Positions 32,241 to 42,300 of a stretch of 64,000 bases of DNA are shown here, in pieces. The position numbers and the translations under genes are program-made. The notes under the pieces are model-generated. The model had not been told where the DNA came from and searched no databases. It was given only the letters and a program-made list of their open reading frames with translations. Source of the stretch: Symbiodinium natans (taxonomy: Eukaryota > Sar > Dinophyceae > Suessiales > Symbiodiniaceae); NCBI GenBank assembly GCA_905221605.1, contig CAJNDS010000824.1, positions 828,068-892,067 on the forward strand, written 5' to 3'. Each line of letters starts with the position of its first letter. Positions within the stretch are counted from its first letter, which is position 1.

Positions 32241-35207
32241 ATGGCCCCCCGCGAGTACATCTGTTGCAGTGGCAAAAGCTGCACAGGATGGATTTGGGCG
32301 GACAAGGCTCAGCCGCACATGCACTGCAAGAAGTGCAGAGCGCCCTGGGCAAACAGCATTCGAAAGGCGAGACAGAACTGGAGCCAGTGGAAGCCACAAT
32401 GGCCCACAGTGGCTGAGGCAGCTTACTGGCAGCCGCCCAAGAAGCCCAAGCCTTCGAAGATGCCACTGCCGAACAAGGTCCTGCAAGCCCTAGGAGTGGC
32501 ATGGGACAGTGTGCCTGAAGAGGTGCAAAAGAACCTCCAGGAGGCAGGATACCGACCACCCAAGGCACAGGTCAAAGAAGAGGTGGACGACCTCACGGAC
32601 CTGTGCCAGAAGCATGAGGCCGCCCTGCCGGAGGAGGTCAAAGCCTACCTGAAAGGCCTCAAGGCCAGTCAGGAGGTGACGCCCTCCCAAGCTGCGAGCC
32701 AGGCCAGCCAGAGCTGGCAGAGCGCAGCTGGCAAGCTCAAGCACATCGCCGATCAAAAGATTGGCCTGCAGAAGCGCATAGACATGGCGAAGGAGTCACT
32801 AAGGCAGCTTCTACAAGAAATGATTGTGCTGAATGAGCAAGCTGAGAAGGCACAGAAGGCAGTAGAGGCAAGCTCAGGCCTACTCAAAGAGAAAGTCTTC
32901 TGCGAATCCGCTGCGGACATGGAGGTTCCCCATGCTGCCTTGCACCTCAAAGTCAAGGACGGTGCCAGCGAATGGAAATCCTGGAAACTTCCCCAGTTCC
33001 CGAAACTCACAGCAGACCTCAAACACCAGGAATGGCAGGAGGTCCAACCCTCCCACTTCGCCATAATGGACACCACCTGTGCCCCAGAGGACCAGAGCAC
33101 CTGGCAGCTGGCCACCTGGGCGGCCAGCCTGGAGCAATGCCATGAAGCCCCAAGGACTGGCAGAGGGTGGTGTGTGCAGGCCCAGTGGGGACCCTTAGTC
33201 TTGCAGCGCCCTTCCACTGCCCCCAAAGGCTCTGTAGTGGGCTGGTGGGCACGCATTGCCAGAATCCTGGAAGAGGGGCCGGCCTCCCAGCAGCACCTGC
33301 CGGACCTAGGCAATCTCCCAGCCTGCCCAGACACTGCTGAAGGTGCTGCCTTCCTCACCGAACTGTCCCGCCAATGCTCAACAACAGCACCACAGTGGCG
33401 CTCCTTAAGTGTTGTGGCCAGACACAAGGAGGCGGCCCTCCAAATGCAGAGAGCTAAGGAACAGCAAGCCCAGTACAAGGACTGGCTCCAAGCGGGTTTA
33501 GCGAGAGGGATGAGACCTCTGTACAGTTCTCTCAAGAAGAGTGAGAGAGTCCTGGATCGGCCCTTCCAAGACCTCCCTGGAGAAGAGCGCCCAGGAGCCA
33601 GAAGGAAGCAATGGGTTGCTATTTGGGGAGAGGTAGAGGTTTCCCCCCCGATTGGCCAGACCTTACTGGAGGCGGCCAGGTCCTCCCCGCTGTTTAAGAT
33701 AACAGCAGATGGGCTTGAGGCCATCCTCAAGAATGTCACAGACAAAGCAGGAGGTCTCGATGGGCTCACCTATGCTGCCCTCAAAAACCTCCCCGGACCG
33801 GCCTATGAGCAGCTCACCCAAGTCCTGAACTTGGCTGAAACCACAGGAGTGGCGCCACAGCACTGGCAGGCGCACCATGTGGCACTCCTGCCCAAAAATG
33901 CTGACATAGAAAGGCCCATAACCCTCACATCCATCACCTATCGGCTCTGGTGCTTCTGCAGAGCGCAGGTCGTAAAGAAATGGATGCGAGAAACTGCAGC
34001 GCAGTTCCCATGGGATAAAGCCTCCCCGGGCAACACTTGTCTAGAAACAGGCATGCAGAGACTCCTGAGAGGAGAAGTTAGCCGTGCGGCTAACAAGCAT
34101 GCCTGTGCAGTCCTTTTGGACCTGCAGACTTTCTATGACAGTGTCAACTGGACCAAACTGGAGGAGCGAATCGTGGCGACCGGCTTCCCGCCAGCGATAG
34201 CCCTCCTGGTCATGCAAGTCTACCGGGGAACACGATATCTCGTGGCAGAGGATCTCCTTTCGGAGGGGATCCTCCCTGCGAGGGGCATCCTCGCAGGGTG
34301 CCCTTTCGCAACAATGATGGCCAGGGTTTACCTCCAGCCAACATCGCAAGAAGCCGCTCAGCTCCACAGCATCACCGCCCTGGACACCTGGGTGGATGAT
34401 ATTGGAGCGGATTTCGAGGCGCGATATCCCGAGCAGGCTGCATTTGCGGTCTATGAAGGTTACAAAACCCTTCGCCGGCTTTTGGAAGGTAGCGACCTCC
34501 GCTTATCCCTGAAGAAAACAGGCTTCCTGTGCACCACTGCCGAAGCCAGAAGGGAACTACAAAAGCTGCGCAAAGATGGGGACCCGGCCATATGTGACAG
34601 CATGAAAGACTTAGGCCTGGACTGTGCCCTGGGTCGGGTCAGGAGAGTCAAGGTGCAAAGAGCCCGCAGGCACAAAGCGGGCCATCGGCAGATAAAGCTG
34701 AAACAACTGCGAGTCCCGGGTGTACTGGCCAAGGTCCGCCTCTTCAGGGGAGGGGTGGCCTCCGTCCTTACTTGGGGCCACCAAGCCCAGGGAATGCCAC
34801 CCACCCGGAGACAGAAACTCCGGACTGCCTTGGCTGAGCAATGTGGCAGACAGAAAATGGGCAACCTGGAGGTGGTGCTATCCTCTGTAAGCGACAGGTA
34901 CCAGGATCCGGGACGCACGCTGATGGTCCAGCAGGTTGAAGCCTGGTTCCAGCTCAAGAAAAGGTGGACCGGAAAGGAAGACCTGCTGGAAAGAACCTGG
35001 GGCCTTACAGTCCAAAAACTAGAGGAAGCCAGCAGCAGGTGGCAAATGGTCAAGGGCCCTCTTGCAGCCACCGTTGCATACCTAGGGATAGTGATGCGTG
35101 GCTGGACGCCCGAGGCGCCAGGCACACCATGTACACCCCACAACAGGAGTGTCGTGTCCTGGACCTCCTCCAGCAAACTTATCAGGAAGAAGTGGACCGC
35201 CGTATAG
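32241..35207 (+). CDS. LINE copy C, fused ORF1-RT protein (no endonuclease)
   Basis: One open frame of 989 codons from the conserved ATG. In order: the zinc-finger-like YICCSGKSC/HMHCKKC, the helical ORF1 body, a deletion junction (DMEV to PHAALH, near 32930), the linker, and a complete RT palm (LLDLQTFYDSVNW near 34110-34150, GILAGCPFATMM near 34283-34320, TWVDDIG near 34386-34410). A 22-nt loss near 35085 shifts the frame and ends the ORF shortly before the RNase H part. The fusion is odd: a chimeric RNA-binding/RT protein without its nuclease. Whether it is translated is unknown. Confidence 0.8.
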   Translation: MAPREYICCSGKSCTGWIWADKAQPHMHCKKCRAPWANSIRKARQNWSQWKPQWPTVAEAAYWQPPKKPKPSKMPLPNKVLQALGVAWDSVPEEVQKNLQEAGYRPPKAQVKEEVDDLTDLCQKHEAALPEEVKAYLKGLKASQEVTPSQAASQASQSWQSAAGKLKHIADQKIGLQKRIDMAKESLRQLLQEMIVLNEQAEKAQKAVEASSGLLKEKVFCESAADMEVPHAALHLKVKDGASEWKSWKLPQFPKLTADLKHQEWQEVQPSHFAIMDTTCAPEDQSTWQLATWAASLEQCHEAPRTGRGWCVQAQWGPLVLQRPSTAPKGSVVGWWARIARILEEGPASQQHLPDLGNLPACPDTAEGAAFLTELSRQCSTTAPQWRSLSVVARHKEAALQMQRAKEQQAQYKDWLQAGLARGMRPLYSSLKKSERVLDRPFQDLPGEERPGARRKQWVAIWGEVEVSPPIGQTLLEAARSSPLFKITADGLEAILKNVTDKAGGLDGLTYAALKNLPGPAYEQLTQVLNLAETTGVAPQHWQAHHVALLPKNADIERPITLTSITYRLWCFCRAQVVKKWMRETAAQFPWDKASPGNTCLETGMQRLLRGEVSRAANKHACAVLLDLQTFYDSVNWTKLEERIVATGFPPAIALLVMQVYRGTRYLVAEDLLSEGILPARGILAGCPFATMMARVYLQPTSQEAAQLHSITALDTWVDDIGADFEARYPEQAAFAVYEGYKTLRRLLEGSDLRLSLKKTGFLCTTAEARRELQKLRKDGDPAICDSMKDLGLDCALGRVRRVKVQRARRHKAGHRQIKLKQLRVPGVLAKVRLFRGGVASVLTWGHQAQGMPPTRRQKLRTALAEQCGRQKMGNLEVVLSSVSDRYQDPGRTLMVQQVEAWFQLKKRWTGKEDLLERTWGLTVQKLEEASSRWQMVKGPLAATVAYLGIVMRGWTPEAPGTPCTPHNRSVVSWTSSSKLIRKKWTAV

Positions 35208-35268
35208 CCACCGGCCTAGCTGCTCCTGAGCTAAAAGGGGCATTGATTGGACCGTAGGGAGGAAACTG

Positions 35269-36783
35269 TTGGGGGGTTTTAAGAAAGAAGGGCGGAACAC
35301 GAAAGCCTCTGCACTGAGGTGTGTTTGGCAGGGAGCCCTGGTGTGCAGCCAAAATTCTGCCGTCAAGGTGTGCCCCCGGTGCCACCAGGAAGCGGACTGG
35401 GAGCATGTGCTCTTGGACGGTGCCTGGTGGGAGGCCCAGAACTGGGACCTACCAGTATGGTTCCAAGAAGGCAGGGCCCAAGGCCCGCGATCACTGTGGA
35501 CCAGGGGCCTCCCGCCTCAACCCGACTGGCAGGTACCACCTCCCCAGGAAGACAAGCCCACCTTCTTGGGCATCTGGGCCAGCCAAGAGGCCCTCAGTGA
35601 CCCGGAGCTTGTCTACGGCACAGATGCTAGCGGAGGCCCTTTCACGGCAGACCCGAGACTCCGGCAGGTAGCCTGCGCAGTGGTGGCCTGCAAGAAGCAG
35701 GGCCAAGACTACGTCCAGGTTGGGGCAATCGTCGGCCAAGTCCCAGGCCCTCAGACGGTCTTTCGAGGTGAGATGTATGCAGTTTTGCAACTGGCCCGAT
35801 ATACTGAAGGCCCCGTTGACACGACACTAGACTGCCTTGGTGTCCCGAAACGAGTCCGCAGCCCAAAACCGGGGAAAACCCACGGTGACATCTGGTGGGA
35901 GCTGCAAGCCACGGATGTCGACCGCCTCAAAATGAAATGGGTCCCGTCCCATGTTTCAAAGGAGGATTTCCTCCGGAAGGTCGGTGCGGAAAACTCGTGG
36001 AGGCAGCAGGTCAATGACCTGGCAGATACGCTGTGTGGGGAAAAAGCGGCTGAGCTGGCCCGCACCGAGGCCCGGGCAGCCAGCCAATATCAGGACCATT
36101 GCAGCAAGAAAGCCCAAGAGTTCCTGGCGAGCAGGGCTGAAAAGATCCTCACCGCTGTAGGAGAAAACCAGCACCCAGTCTACAAGGTCTTCCTGCAGGA
36201 CAAGCAGGCCCGCAAACACCCCGAGGCCAATGCAAGGCCCTGTAAAAAGCGGGTGGGATCCAACATAGGTCGTGGCCACACCACTACCCAGCAGGAATGG
36301 TTCCAGGAACTGGTCCGGACCAAATCCATACATGCCTGGGAGTGGGACGGTCTCAACCTCCGGTGTGCCCAGTGCCAACTAAAACTTTTGCACACCAAAA
36401 ACCGCAAGACCTTAGAGGCGCTGGCAGCACACCAATGTGCGCATCAAGGGAGGGTTGCGGTTGAAGGGGTTCATGTCACGCATGTTTTGAAACTTTTAGG
36501 AACTAGGCAGCTTTGGGTGTGCGAGGGTTGTGGTGGCCAGCTGTCTCTAAAAACCCGAACGGTTTCGCAAAAACTTGCTGCAGCTTGTTGTTTTAAAAAG
36601 GACTCCCGATGTAAGTCGCAGTTCAAGCCAGAAACGACAAATCCCATCCGCAGCCTTTTTCAGCCAGCGCAGGCAGCCAAGCCAGTAGAAGGGCCCAACC
36701 CCCCCGTGCGCAATGGCGGAAATGAAGCAGGAGGACCTGCCCTCCCAGGGCCAAGAGGCCCAGGAGGCTCCAGTGAAGAGTGA
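35269..36783 (+). CDS. LINE copy C, ORF2 C-terminal part (zinc motif, RNase H, Cys tail)
   Basis: Continues ORF2 after the frameshifts near 35085 and 35240: the CPRC...H...LDG zinc motif (the last Cys is Gly here), the RNase H domain (GTDASG, FRGEMYAV, WVPSHV, NDLADTL) and the Cys-rich tail (CAQC, CEGCGG, CCFKKDSRC). The frame ends in a Gly/Pro-rich extension overlapping the start of ORF3. The loss of the zinc-motif Cys and the upstream frameshifts argue that this copy is inactive. Confidence 0.8.
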   Translation: MGGFKKEGRNTKASALRCVWQGALVCSQNSAVKVCPRCHQEADWEHVLLDGAWWEAQNWDLPVWFQEGRAQGPRSLWTRGLPPQPDWQVPPPQEDKPTFLGIWASQEALSDPELVYGTDASGGPFTADPRLRQVACAVVACKKQGQDYVQVGAIVGQVPGPQTVFRGEMYAVLQLARYTEGPVDTTLDCLGVPKRVRSPKPGKTHGDIWWELQATDVDRLKMKWVPSHVSKEDFLRKVGAENSWRQQVNDLADTLCGEKAAELARTEARAASQYQDHCSKKAQEFLASRAEKILTAVGENQHPVYKVFLQDKQARKHPEANARPCKKRVGSNIGRGHTTTQQEWFQELVRTKSIHAWEWDGLNLRCAQCQLKLLHTKNRKTLEALAAHQCAHQGRVAVEGVHVTHVLKLLGTRQLWVCEGCGGQLSLKTRTVSQKLAAACCFKKDSRCKSQFKPETTNPIRSLFQPAQAAKPVEGPNPPVRNGGNEAGGPALPGPRGPGGSSEE

Positions 36784-37869
36784 AGAAGAAAAGTCGGAGG
36801 GTGGGGCCCCCCCGGAGCCAGAGGCTCCACACCACCCCACCGGCGACGACACCCAGGAGGGGCTACCCTCCCAAGCCAGTGCCTCCTCCAATGTAGCCCC
36901 TGCCGAGACAAAGGAGGAAAACAACCAGGAACTGCCACCCACAACACCGGCAGGGGAGGGTTGCCTCCGAAACCAGTCCGGAGCCTGCCGCAGTGGAGGA
37001 GCAGGACCAAGAGGACCAGGAGCCCCCGGCAGACCTTAACACGGGCACCAGGCCTTACAACGAGGGAGGTAATCTTATCCTCCGAGCAAGCAGCCGCGGT
37101 CGAGGCAATGGCCTAGCCAACCAGATGCCCGACCAGGCCTCGTATGAGGTCCAGGGCAAGATCAGGTACCTGACCATGCTTGCTCGGGGAGGGTCAAGGG
37201 TGGTGTATACCCTTGACCGGGAACCCCGCTGGGTCCTTCGAGTGGGAGCTGTTTGCGCTGTCCCTCGACTCCTGGCCCCAGGTCTGCCGGAGGTTCACCC
37301 TCCAGGTCGAGGTCCCTGGGCTCCCAGCCCAGGACCTGAGGGCCTACACCGTCGAGCGGATGGTGGCCCCAGTTCGCCCGACACCGGACGGGTCGTTCCT
37401 CCAGATGTGCATTATGATATGCTTCTGGTGTGGACTTCGCCTTTCGGAGGGGTACCTCCATCCCCGCGACCAAGGGGAGCATAATTGGGGGTACCTGGGA
37501 ATGGCCAAATACCACCGGTTAACAAGTTTGGACGTGGCCAACTGGGGCACCAGAGAGCACTACGGCTTCCCCAGCCTGACCCGGCTCGTCTCGTTCTTCC
37601 GGTGGTTTGACCAAGACTCACCCACCCTGAGCAGCAAAGTCAGGAGGTGGGTCAGCCTCCACCATGCCAGCATCCCCATGCTGGCAAGCTTGTTGCTGTG
37701 GGAATTAAAAACCATGGACATGGTCTTTGTCGAGGCTCTCATCGACATGAAAGTCCTCTATGAGTTGCCGTCGCCAGACTATGGGCTCGCGCGACCCCTC
37801 GGCAACATCATGGAGGAACCTCGCTGGGAGTTGGTCCCACTCAGGGAACCACCAGCTGAAGCAGCCTAG
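36713..37869 (+). pseudogene. LINE copy C, ORF3 of unknown function
   Basis: A third coding region found only in copy C, overlapping the end of ORF2. It starts MAEMKQEDLPSQGQEAQE (ATG at 36713). The first ~100 residues are acidic and Pro-rich, followed by a basic stretch (ASSRGRGNGLANQMPDQ) and a folded-looking C-terminal part (37215-37869) rich in Trp and Leu: CFWCGLRLSEGYLHP, LVSFFRWFDQDSP, WVSLHHASIPMLASLLLWEL. Two frame changes, near 36960 and near 37220, break it. It ends EPPAEAA, in the same CAGCTGAAGCA..CCTAGGAGG context that follows ORF2 in copies A, B and D, so those copies probably lost ORF3 by one deletion, or C gained it. No family is recognised. Confidence 0.6.
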
Positions 37870-38339
37870 GAGGTTGCATCCTCCCAGCGAGGATAGCACA
37901 GAGGTACCATCCTCGCTACCGGAGCGGAACCTGACCGCCTCCCTCTGACAGCCTGCACAAAGTGCACCAAAGGCCTTGAGGGACCCTTTGTCAGGAGGTT
38001 CCTAACCCCTCATGAGGTACCAGCCTCTGGTAGCATCCCGAAGAGGATGCAAGCTGAGGTTCATCCTCACTGCCAGAGCACACCCCTGGCCCTTTCTCTC
38101 ACGGTTGCAACCCCTGCACCAGCAACCTGAGGAACTTTTGCCAGGAGGTTTTCTTTCCTCTCATGAGGTACAACCTCTGGTAGCATCCCAAAGAGGATGG
38201 TAGCTTAGGAGGAGGTTTTTCCCTCCCCTGTACATTAGGGCCAAGAGGGCCATCAGTGGTGCCAGTACAGAGGCACGGTTTTCACAACCCAAACACCAAG
38301 ACGGTGGATCGCATTTGTTCGCTCAACTCGGAAAAAAAA
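37870..38339 (+). other. LINE 3' UTR, copy C
   Basis: Same two-unit arrangement as in the other copies, but more diverged and slightly shorter, ending in the shared GGCACGGTTTTCACAACCC segment and an A-run. Confidence 0.8.
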
Positions 38340-38396
38340 TTGAACCCAGGTTCAACCTGGGTTGAACCCAGGTTGAACCCAGGTTGAACCCAGGTT
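38340..38396. repeat. 11-bp satellite between LINE copies C and D
   Basis: Five regular units of GGTTGAACCCA type; one unit is in the opposite sense (CAGGTTCAACCTGGG), which makes a small palindrome. Confidence 0.85.
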
Positions 38397-38397
38397 C

Positions 38398-38409
38398 TTT
38401 TGGCTCAAG
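38398..38409 (+). promoter_or_regulatory. Truncated DinoSL relic on LINE copy D
   Basis: TTTTGGCTCAAG, the last 12 bases of the spliced leader, directly precedes the same 5' UTR start (TTTTCGGCCC) as in copy C. The remaining leader is missing, so reverse transcription stopped within it or the end was trimmed at insertion. Confidence 0.8.
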
Positions 38410-38513
38410 TTTTCGGCCCAAGGAGTAGCCTGAGGGAAGTTTCGGAGGTCTCAGCCTTCCTAGCCTGGTAGCCAGCCTAGGACAGTTTGCCCAGAGGTGC
38501 CTTCCTCTTAGCC

Positions 38514-39397
38514 ATGGCCCCCCGCGAGTACATCTGTTGCAGTGGCAAAAGCTGCACAGGATGGATTTGGGCGGACAGGCTCAGCCGCACATGCTCTGCA
38601 AGAAATGCAGAACACCCTGGGCAAACAGCATTCGCAAGGCGAGACAGAACTGGAGCCAGTGGAAGCCACAATGGCCTACGGTCGCTGAGGCCGCTTGCTG
38701 GCAGCCACCAAAGAAGCCCAAGACTCCGAAAGCACCACTGCCGAACAAAGTCCTGCAAGCCCTTGGAGTGGCGTGGGACAGTGTGCCTGAAGAGGTGCAA
38801 AAGAACCTCAAGGAGGCAGGGTACAAGCCACCCAAGGCACAGGTCAAGGAAGAGGTGGACGATCTCACCGACCTGTGCCAGAAGCATGAAGCCGCCCTGC
38901 CGGAGGAGGTCAAAGCTTACCTGAAGGGCCTCAAGGCCAGCCAGGAGGTGACGCCCTCCCAAGCTGCAAGCCAGGCCAGCCAGAGCTGGCAAAGCGCAGC
39001 TGGCAAGCTCAAGCACATTGCTGATCAAAAGATTGGCCTGCAGAAGCGCATCGACATGGCGAAGGAGTCATTAAGGCAGCTTCTACAAGAAATGATCGTG
39101 CTGAATGAGCAGGCTGAGAGGGCACAAAAGGCAGTCGAAGCAAGCTCAGGCCTGCTCAAAGAGAAAGTCTTCTGCGAATCCGCTGCGGACATGGAGGTCG
39201 ACAGCGTCCTCCATGAACTGGGGGTTAGCCTCAACGAGGAGCAAGAGAAGAAACTCCATGAAATTAAGGCGGAGAGAGAAGCCAAGAGGCGTCGCACACA
39301 GGAGGGCCCCACCCCTCCGGGCCTTGAGGAGCAAACCCAGGAGGGGATGCCTCCCGGCAATGCCAATGCCCCGCCGGGGTTGGGCCCGGTGGCCTAG
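38514..39397 (+). pseudogene. LINE copy D, ORF1
   Basis: Begins at the conserved ATG with MAPREYICCSGKSC. A one-base deletion in GCGGACAGGC (38571-38580; GCGGACAAGGC in A and C) shifts the frame, after which ORF1 continues from AQPHMLCKKC to PPGLGPVA. Without the deletion it would be about 294 residues: an N-terminal zinc finger, a basic Trp-rich stretch, a long helical or coiled-coil middle (KLKHIADQKIGLQKRIDMAK, LLQEMIVLNEQAE) and a Pro/Gly-rich C terminus. LINE ORF1 proteins usually bind the element RNA and form multimers; this role is inferred. It stops at UAG 39395-39397, and ORF2 follows in the same frame. Confidence 0.8.
39395..39397 (+). promoter_or_regulatory. Single in-frame UAG between ORF1 and ORF2
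   Basis: GGCC-UAG-GGACTC separates ORF1 from ORF2 without a frame change, and there is no ATG for ORF2 until codon 18 after it (MCDPSPG). The same UAG in the same context is present in copy A (25061-25063, minus). This is the layout expected for stop-codon readthrough or stop/restart translation of ORF2. Confidence 0.7.
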
Positions 39398-42300
39398 GGA
39401 CTCGGCGTGTGGGGCCTGGAGCCCCAGAGCAAGGGCCCCGCAGAGCCAATGTGCGACCCCAGCCCAGGGCTGGAACACATGCTGCGAACTGCCCAGCAGT
39501 TCCTAGTTGCATGTGCTGACTATTACAAGCGAGGTGCTCACATCAATCTACATGGGAAAAGATTGAGAGTGGGGAAACAACTTACTGCAGATAGCAGTGG
39601 TTGTGAGCAAGGCTGGCAGAAGCCCAGCCACTTTTGTCGGCCTGGAAAGGAGTCGCCAGAAAGCGTTCCGATCACAGGGCCAAAGTTTTTCAAGCTGGAC
39701 CTTACAGATGATGAGGCACCAGCAGACGGCGAACAAATGAAGCCACTGTGGGAGGTGAACCCTGATGGGAACCCTCTGGTTACCCAAGGCCCCCCCCCAC
39801 CACAATGTTATGATGAAGCCCAGAAGGTGATACCTTCCCTCTGCAGCCCAGAAGATTTGGGTTCGATGACATGGCAGGAGGTGGTCAGCCTCCTGGAAGA
39901 CCAAGCGAGCCCCTTCCAGGCGAAGGAAGCCACCCTTTTAAGCTTCATCGAAGCCCAAGAGGAGGTGATGGCGGAGGACTCCCTGGCCTGGGGTTGGTGC
40001 AGGATGGTCCTGCATGCCCTAGAGCAAGGAGAGGATGTCACCGGGAAAGCCATCCAACAGGCAAAGGAGGTGATAGCCTCTGAGCTCCCAAAGAGTGAGG
40101 AGCCCCTGACACCGGAACAGGTGCTGGGTCAGCAGGAACGAGAGGAAGACCTTGCACACGGCGAGGGCACCGACTCAGAAGAGCCCAGCCATGAGAAGGT
40201 TAAACCTTCCGCCTCGCCTGACCAGTATCTAAGCATCATGAGTGCCAATGTCACCAGTTTCAACAACGGGGCGTTGGAGTGGGTGACCTCCTCCAAAGCC
40301 AAGGTGGTGTGTCTGCAGGAAACCCACCTCACACCGGAACTGCTGCATGGCAGGCGAGCCACACTGCAATCCCTCGGATGGGATCTCTATGCTGAGCCGG
40401 CCTCCCTGTCGGACAAGGGCACAAGGTTGGGGGGCACTGCTTGTGCCTTTCCCAAAAATAGCGGAGTGTGGCAAAAAGCCACCTACCAATGCAAAGGGGC
40501 GGGCTACACAGCCGTGGGTCTGAGACAAAGACGGTGGGACTACACGATTGTGTCCCTCTACTTGAGGGACACGGAAGGCCTGAATGGTCCCACGAATGCA
40601 GAGGTGCTATCCTCTCTGGTGGCTTTCGTAAGAGCCCTCCCGGAGCCCTGGATCATCTTGGGGGATTGGAACCTGGACCCGACTGAAGTTCAGGACACAG
40701 CGCTGATTCAGGTGATGCGGGGGCGGATGGTAGCCACTGGTGAAGCTACATGCAACCATGGGGCGGAGCTGGACTTTGGGGTGGTGAGTAGGAGCCTGGA
40801 AGCCCTGGTGGATCTGTCTGCAACCTGGGCAGTCCCGTGGAAACCACATGCAGCCTTGCACCTCAAAGTCAAGGACGGTGCCAGCGAATGGAAGTCCTGG
40901 AAACTTCCCCAGTTCCCGAAACTCACAGCAGACCTCAAAAACCAAGAATGGCGAGAGGTCCAACCCTCCCATTTCGCCATAATGGACAGGACCTGTGCCC
41001 AAGAGGACCAGAGCACCTGGCAGCTGGCGACCTGGGCGGCCAGCCTGGAGCACTGCCACGAAGCACCGAGGACTGGCAGAGGTTGGTGTGTGCAGGCCCA
41101 ATGGGGACCCTTAGTCTTGCAGCGCCCTTCCACTGCCCCCAAAGGCTCTGAAGTGGGCTGGTGGGCACGCATGGCCAGAATCCTGGAAGAAGTGCCCGCC
41201 TCCCAGCAGCACCTACCGGACCTAGGCACCCTCCAAGCCTGTCAAGACATTGCTGAAGGTACTGCCTTCCTCACAGAACTGTACCAGCAATGTTCAGCAA
41301 CAGCACCACAGTGGCGGTCTTTGAGTGTTGTTGCCAGGCACAAGGAGGCGGCCCTCCAGATGCAGAGAGCCAAGGAGCAGCAGGCCCAATACAAGGACTG
41401 GCTCCAAGCGGGATTAGCGAAAGGGATGAGACCTCTCTCTGTAGTTCTCTCAAGAAGAGTGAGAGAGTCCTAGATCGGCCCTTCCAAAACCTCCCAGGCG
41501 AAGAGCGCCCAGGGGCCAGGAGGAAGCAGTGGGTCGCCATTTGGGGAGAGGTAGAATGTTCCCCCCCGATTGGCCAGACCCTGCTGGATGCAGCAAAAGC
41601 CTCCCCGCTGCTCAAAATAACAGCAGAGGTGCTCGAGGCCATCCTCAAGAATGTCACCGACAAGGCAGGAGGTCTTGATGGGCTCACCTATGCTGCCCTC
41701 AAAAACCTCCCTGGACCGGCCTATGAGCAGCTCACCCAAGTCCTGAACTTGGCTGAAACCACAGGAGTGGCGCCACAGCACTGGCAGGCGCACCATGTGG
41801 CACTCCTGCCCAAAAATGCTGACATAGAAAGGCCCATAACCCTCACATCCATCACCTATCGGCTTTGGTGCTTCTGCAGAGCACAGGTCGTCAAGAAATG
41901 GATGCGAGAAACTGCAGAGAGGTTCCCATGGGATAAAGCCTCCCCGGGTAACACTTGTCTAGAAACAGGCATGCAGAGACTCCTGAGAGGAGAGGTTAGC
42001 CGCGCAGCTAACAAACATGCCTGTGCGGTCCTGTTGGACCTGCAGACTTTCTATGACAGTGTTAATTGGACCAAATTGGAGGAGCGGATAGTGGCGACCG
42101 GCTTCCCGCCAGCTATAGCCCTCCTGGTCATGCAAGTCTACCGGGGAACGAGATATCTCGTGGCAGAGGATCTCCTTTCGGAGGGGATCCTCCCTGCGAG
42201 GGGCATCCTAGCCGGGTGCCCGTTCGCAACAATGATGGCAAGGGTTTACCTCCAGCCAATAATGCAAGAAGCCGCTCAGCTCCGCAGTATCACCGCCCTA

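Larger units (their letters stand above)
32117..38339 (+). mobile_element. LINE copy C, SL-headed, endonuclease deleted, carries ORF3
   Basis: Runs from the DinoSL relic to the A-run before 38340. Compared with copy D, about 1.65 kb is missing between ORF1 codons for DMEV and the endonuclease end PHAALH, so the UAG and nearly the whole endonuclease are gone and ORF1 is fused in frame to the rest of ORF2. It alone has about 1.1 kb of extra coding sequence (ORF3) between RNase H and the 3' UTR. It is more diverged from A, B and D than they are from one another, so it represents a sister subfamily. Confidence 0.88.

Noticed and set aside
40607-41229. Long minus-strand ORFs inside the LINE copies (also 22-24 kb plus strand, 27.5-30 kb and 32.7-35 kb minus strand)
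   Set aside because: They recur in every copy at the same position as antisense shadows of ORF2 and carry no motif of their own.
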